In this document: positions 5,587 through 8,000 of the stretch, in pieces | Position numbering within the stretch: the stretch's first letter is position 1 | How the letters are laid out: the number at the start of each line of letters is the position of its first letter | Origin: Rhodoferax sp. | Lineage (GTDB): Bacteria; Pseudomonadota; Gammaproteobacteria; Burkholderiales; Burkholderiaceae_C | Assembly (NCBI GenBank): GCA_017880985.1 | Contig: JADGRK010000098.1 | Coordinates: 1-8,000, forward strand | Reading direction: 5' to 3' | DNA: 8,000 nucleotides | Notes under the pieces: model-generated | What the model was told of the DNA's origin: nothing | The model's database searches: none | Seen by the model: only the letters and a program-made list of their open reading frames with translations | Translations under genes and position numbers: made by a program

Positions 5587-6306
5587 ATGGACGAACCTAT
5601 TCTTACCATCGACGAACGCGCGGCAATCAACTCTGGTCGCTGGTTCTCAACCTTATCCCCCTCACTCAGACACGACATTCTGCGATGCGCCTACGTCAAA
5701 CGTTACAAGGACGGCGAACTCATCACCGCTCGCGGCGAGCCGCCAGAACAGTGGATTGCCTGCGCGCGGGGTGCCGTGCGGGTCAGCTCAACGTCGATTT
5801 CCGGCAAGCAGATTACGCTTACCTATGTCGAGCCCGGTATCTGGTTTGGCGATGTTGCGATCTTCGATGGAGACCGCCGCACCCACGATGCCTACGCCCA
5901 TGGCGACACCACGATCCTGTGCGTTGCCAGAGCCGATTTCAAGAAAATCCTGGCGCTGCACGTGGAGCTCTACGAAGCGCTGTTACGGCTGCACGCCCGG
6001 CGCATCCGCCAGCTCTATGGTTTGGTCGAAGACCTCAACACGCTGCCGCTGCGGGCGCGGCTGGCCAAACAGTTACTGCACCTGGTGCGCAGCTACGGTG
6101 TGCCGTCCCTCAGCGATGGCTCCGAGGTCCGTATCGGCCTGCAATTGGCGCAGGAAGAGTTGGCCCAGTTGCTGGGTGCTTCACGCCAGCGCGTCAACCA
6201 GGAACTCAAATCAATGGAGCGCGAAGAAGCGATTCGGATCGAACCCGGCGGTCTGGTCATTCGCAACCGCGAAGCGCTATTGCGAATCAGTGAATCTGAA
6301 AACTAG
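5587..6306 (+). CDS. Crp/Fnr family transcriptional regulator
   Basis: A 239-residue DNA-binding regulator with an N-terminal cyclic-nucleotide-binding-like beta-roll (about 17-125), a dimerisation helix (about 126-150) and a C-terminal winged helix (about 155-235). The helix-turn-helix is about 187-212 (LAQEELAQLLGASRQRVNQE), followed by the wing IRIEPGGLVIRN. In the phosphate-binding cassette (GIWFGDVAIFDGDRRTHDA) the Glu of E. coli CRP is replaced by Asp89 and the Arg-Ser pair reads Arg98-Thr99, so cAMP binding is uncertain. The cysteines (34, 59, 112) are not spaced as in the Fnr iron-sulfur cluster, so oxygen sensing of that kind is unlikely. The start at ATG 5587 gives normal family length; a TTG at 5530 in the same frame would add 19 basic residues. 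Neither has a strong ribosome-binding site. It lies 30 bases upstream of the kinase gene and may control that cluster. Confidence 0.88.
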   Translation: MDEPILTIDERAAINSGRWFSTLSPSLRHDILRCAYVKRYKDGELITARGEPPEQWIACARGAVRVSSTSISGKQITLTYVEPGIWFGDVAIFDGDRRTHDAYAHGDTTILCVARADFKKILALHVELYEALLRLHARRIRQLYGLVEDLNTLPLRARLAKQLLHLVRSYGVPSLSDGSEVRIGLQLAQEELAQLLGASRQRVNQELKSMEREEAIRIEPGGLVIRNREALLRISESEN

Positions 6307-6336
6307 CGCCAGAACCCCAATCAGCAGTGCACCACG

Positions 6337-7440
6337 ATGAGCGACTTTGACCATTTCAAAGGTACCCAGGCGGTATCGGACAACCAGGCGTTTGATGTCG
6401 CTGCCTTGTCCGCCTGGCTTGAACAAAACCTGCCTGGTTTTGTCGGCCCGATCAGCGTGGAATCATTCAAAGGCGGTCAATCCAATCCAACCTACAAGCT
6501 CAACACAGCGTCGCAAAGCTATGTCATGCGCGCCAAGCCCGGCCCGGTGGCCAAGTTGCTGCCCTCAGCTCACGCAATCGAGCGCGAATTTGCCGTGATG
6601 AGCGGTTTGTACGGCACTGATGTGCCGGTGCCCCGCATGCACTGCCTGTGCGAAGACGAGTCAGTCATTGGCCGAGCGTTCTATGTGATGGAATTCATGC
6701 CTGGTCGGATTCTGTGGGATCAGGCCTTGCCGGGCATGGCGCCGTCTGAGCGAGGCGCCATTTACCGGGAAATGAACCGCGTTATCGCTGCCCTGCACCG
6801 CGTCAAATTTGCAGAGCGGGGTTTGACCACTTTTGGCAAACCGGGCAATTATTTCGAGCGCCAGATCGGCCGCTGGAGTAAGCAATACGCCGCCTCCGCC
6901 GACGCGGCAGGCCCGATGTCGCAACCGATCAAAGAGATGCAGCAACTGATGGTCTGGTTGCCGCAGCATATTCCGGCCATGGCGCGCGCCGAGCACATGG
7001 TCAGCATCGTGCATGGCGACTACCGGCTCGACAACCTGATGTTTCACCCAACCGAGCCGCGCATCGTGGCGGTGCTGGACTGGGAACTCTCCACGCTGGG
7101 GCACCCGCTGGCCGATTTCAGTTACCACTGCATGGCCTGGCACATTCCACCGGGATCGTTCCGTGGCATTGGTGGGCTTGATGTCGCCAGCCTTGGCATC
7201 CCGACCGAGGACGAATACATCCGCCTTTACTGCGAACGCACGGGACTGGTAACGCCTGAGGCGCTCAAGGCAGACTGGAATTTTTACATGGCCTACAACC
7301 TGTTTCGCATTGCTGCCATTTTGCAAGGCATTGCCAAACGCGTCGAAACCGGTACCGCCGCCAGCGCGCAGGCCGTGAGTTCGGCCGCCGGGGCCAAACC
7401 GCTGGCGCAGATGGCCTGGCAATTCGCCCAGAAGGCCTGA
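6337..7440 (+). CDS. APH-like phosphotransferase of the ACAD10/ACAD11/LvaA type (probable hydroxyacyl-CoA kinase)
   Basis: A 367-residue protein with the aminoglycoside-phosphotransferase kinase fold. Visible features are the N-lobe start VESFKGGQSNPTYKL (41-55), a candidate ATP-anchoring Lys67 in MRAKPG, and a helix with Glu82/Glu84 (IEREF). The catalytic Brenner motif is HGDYRLDNLMF (226-236) with Asp228 and Asn233. The metal-binding motif is LDWELSTLGHPLADF (247-261) with Asp248. These last two motifs are typical of the kinase domain of mammalian ACAD10/ACAD11 and of Pseudomonas LvaA, which phosphorylates 4-hydroxyacyl-CoA; they differ from true antibiotic kinases. The direct follow-on by a matching acyl-CoA dehydrogenase supports a role in hydroxy-acid breakdown rather than drug resistance. 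The actual acyl chain is unknown. ATG 6337 is the natural start, although its ribosome-binding site is poor, which may mean coupling to the regulator gene 30 bases upstream. Confidence 0.85.
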   Translation: MSDFDHFKGTQAVSDNQAFDVAALSAWLEQNLPGFVGPISVESFKGGQSNPTYKLNTASQSYVMRAKPGPVAKLLPSAHAIEREFAVMSGLYGTDVPVPRMHCLCEDESVIGRAFYVMEFMPGRILWDQALPGMAPSERGAIYREMNRVIAALHRVKFAERGLTTFGKPGNYFERQIGRWSKQYAASADAAGPMSQPIKEMQQLMVWLPQHIPAMARAEHMVSIVHGDYRLDNLMFHPTEPRIVAVLDWELSTLGHPLADFSYHCMAWHIPPGSFRGIGGLDVASLGIPTEDEYIRLYCERTGLVTPEALKADWNFYMAYNLFRIAAILQGIAKRVETGTAASAQAVSSAAGAKPLAQMAWQFAQKA

Positions 7441-7488
7441 AGCCTGGCGGCCCTTCGCCCCTACTCAACTGACACAACTGGAGCTCCC

Positions 7489-8000
7489 ATGGACTTTGAC
7501 TACGCGCCCAAAACCAAAGAACTGCAAGGCAAACTGCAAGCCTTCATGGATGACTACATCTACCCCGCCGAAGGTGCCTGGCACGCCGAAATCGCCACCA
7601 ACACCGCCGCCGGCAAGCGCTGGACACCGCTGCAACTCATCGAAGACCTCAAACTCAAGGCCCAGGCAGCCGGTCTGTGGAACCTGTTTTTGCCGGTGGA
7701 CAGCGCTGCTGCCTCGGGCTACCAGGGGGCGGGCCTGACCAATCAGGAATACGCGCCGCTGGCCGAGATCATGGGCCACGTGATGTGGTCGAGCGAGGTC
7801 TTCAACTGCTCGGCACCCGACACCGGCAACATGGAAACCATTGCCCGCTATGGCTCGGCGGAAAACAAGGCACGCTGGCTCAAGCCGCTGCTGGAGGGCA
7901 GGATCCGCTCCGGCTTTGCCATGACCGAGCCCGAGGTGGCGTCGAGTGACGCCACCAACATCCAGACCCGCATCGAGCGCCAGGGCGACGACTACGTCAT
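7489..8000 (+). CDS. Acyl-CoA dehydrogenase, ACAD10/ACAD11-like (C-terminus beyond window)
   Basis: The first 170 codons of an FAD-dependent acyl-CoA dehydrogenase, cut by the right edge. The helical N-terminal domain begins MDFDYAPKTKELQGKLQAFM and includes GLWNLFLPV (62-70) and GLTNQEYAPLAEIMGHVMW (82-100). The beta-domain begins with FAMTEPEVASSDATN (143-157), the flavin and substrate contact motif of the family. SAPDTGNMETIARYGS (108-123) is typical of the ACAD10/11-like branch rather than of short-chain dehydrogenases. The catalytic glutamate lies outside the window. ATG 7489 has GGAG (7480-7483) five bases upstream and is 48 bases from the kinase stop, indicating one operon. It may introduce the double bond directly, or eliminate phosphate from a 4-phosphoacyl-CoA made by the kinase, as proposed for the Lva and ACAD10/11 systems. 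The second role is inferred from context. Confidence 0.92.
   Translation, partial: MDFDYAPKTKELQGKLQAFMDDYIYPAEGAWHAEIATNTAAGKRWTPLQLIEDLKLKAQAAGLWNLFLPVDSAAASGYQGAGLTNQEYAPLAEIMGHVMWSSEVFNCSAPDTGNMETIARYGSAENKARWLKPLLEGRIRSGFAMTEPEVASSDATNIQTRIERQGDDYV

Noticed and set aside
5489..6340. A 283-codon plus-strand frame overlapping the Crp/Fnr gene
   Set aside because: Its translation is rich in Ser, Arg and Pro with no domain, while the overlapping frame encodes a complete regulator.
6661..7422. A 253-codon minus-strand frame opposite the phosphotransferase
   Set aside because: Antisense shadow without motifs; the sense frame has all the expected kinase motifs.
6337..7440. Aminoglycoside resistance gene
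   Set aside because: The fold is shared, but the motifs and the dehydrogenase neighbour point to the ACAD10/11/LvaA metabolic branch.
7446..7459. Small GGCG/CGCC hairpin between the kinase and dehydrogenase genes
   Set aside because: Four pairs without a U-tract; the genes are 48 bases apart and look co-transcribed.
1..8000. CRISPR arrays, insertion sequences, tRNA/rRNA genes, phage or defence genes
   Set aside because: Read-through of the window showed no spaced direct repeats, transposase motifs, terminal inverted repeats or RNA-gene signatures; the region is core chromosome.

Overview
The window looks like a chromosomal segment of a betaproteobacterium of the order Burkholderiales, most likely Comamonadaceae (Rhodoferax/Polaromonas-like). 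This rests on recognised protein families and gene order (small sigma factor plus DUF3619 divergent from ilvI-ilvH-ilvC-pssA) and on the G/C-rich third codon positions. No database search was run. I see no mobile element, phage gene, CRISPR array, tRNA or rRNA.

Left part (1-855, minus strand): an ECF-type RNA polymerase sigma factor and a DUF3619 protein. The DUF3619 gene overlaps the sigma stop by four bases (ATGA) and runs off the left edge just as a membrane helix begins. The 300-base gap 856-1155 separates this unit from the divergent biosynthetic operon. It holds an extended -10 promoter candidate, a nested palindrome and a leader hairpin.

Centre (1156-5488, plus strand): the common branched-chain amino acid pathway. 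It comprises the acetolactate synthase large subunit (ilvI), its valine-sensing small subunit (ilvH) and ketol-acid reductoisomerase (ilvC), the first two enzymatic steps to valine, leucine and isoleucine. A two-tier RNA hairpin lies between ilvI and ilvH. A UUCG-capped stem after ilvC probably ends or attenuates the operon. An extended -10 promoter candidate on its 3' edge could start pssA, the integral-membrane phosphatidylserine synthase.

Right part (5587-8000, plus strand): a Crp/Fnr-type regulator, an APH-like small-molecule kinase of the ACAD10/ACAD11/LvaA type, and the first 170 codons of an acyl-CoA dehydrogenase of the matching type. Mammalian ACAD10 and ACAD11 carry these two activities in one polypeptide, and Pseudomonas Lva enzymes use them for 4-hydroxyacyl-CoA breakdown. 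The pair is therefore a good candidate for a split hydroxyacyl-CoA kinase/dehydrogenase module under a nearby regulator.

Most of the window is ordinary core metabolism. The items most worth a second look are the structured element before ilvH, the kinase/dehydrogenase pair, the sigma/DUF3619 pair and the divergent control region.
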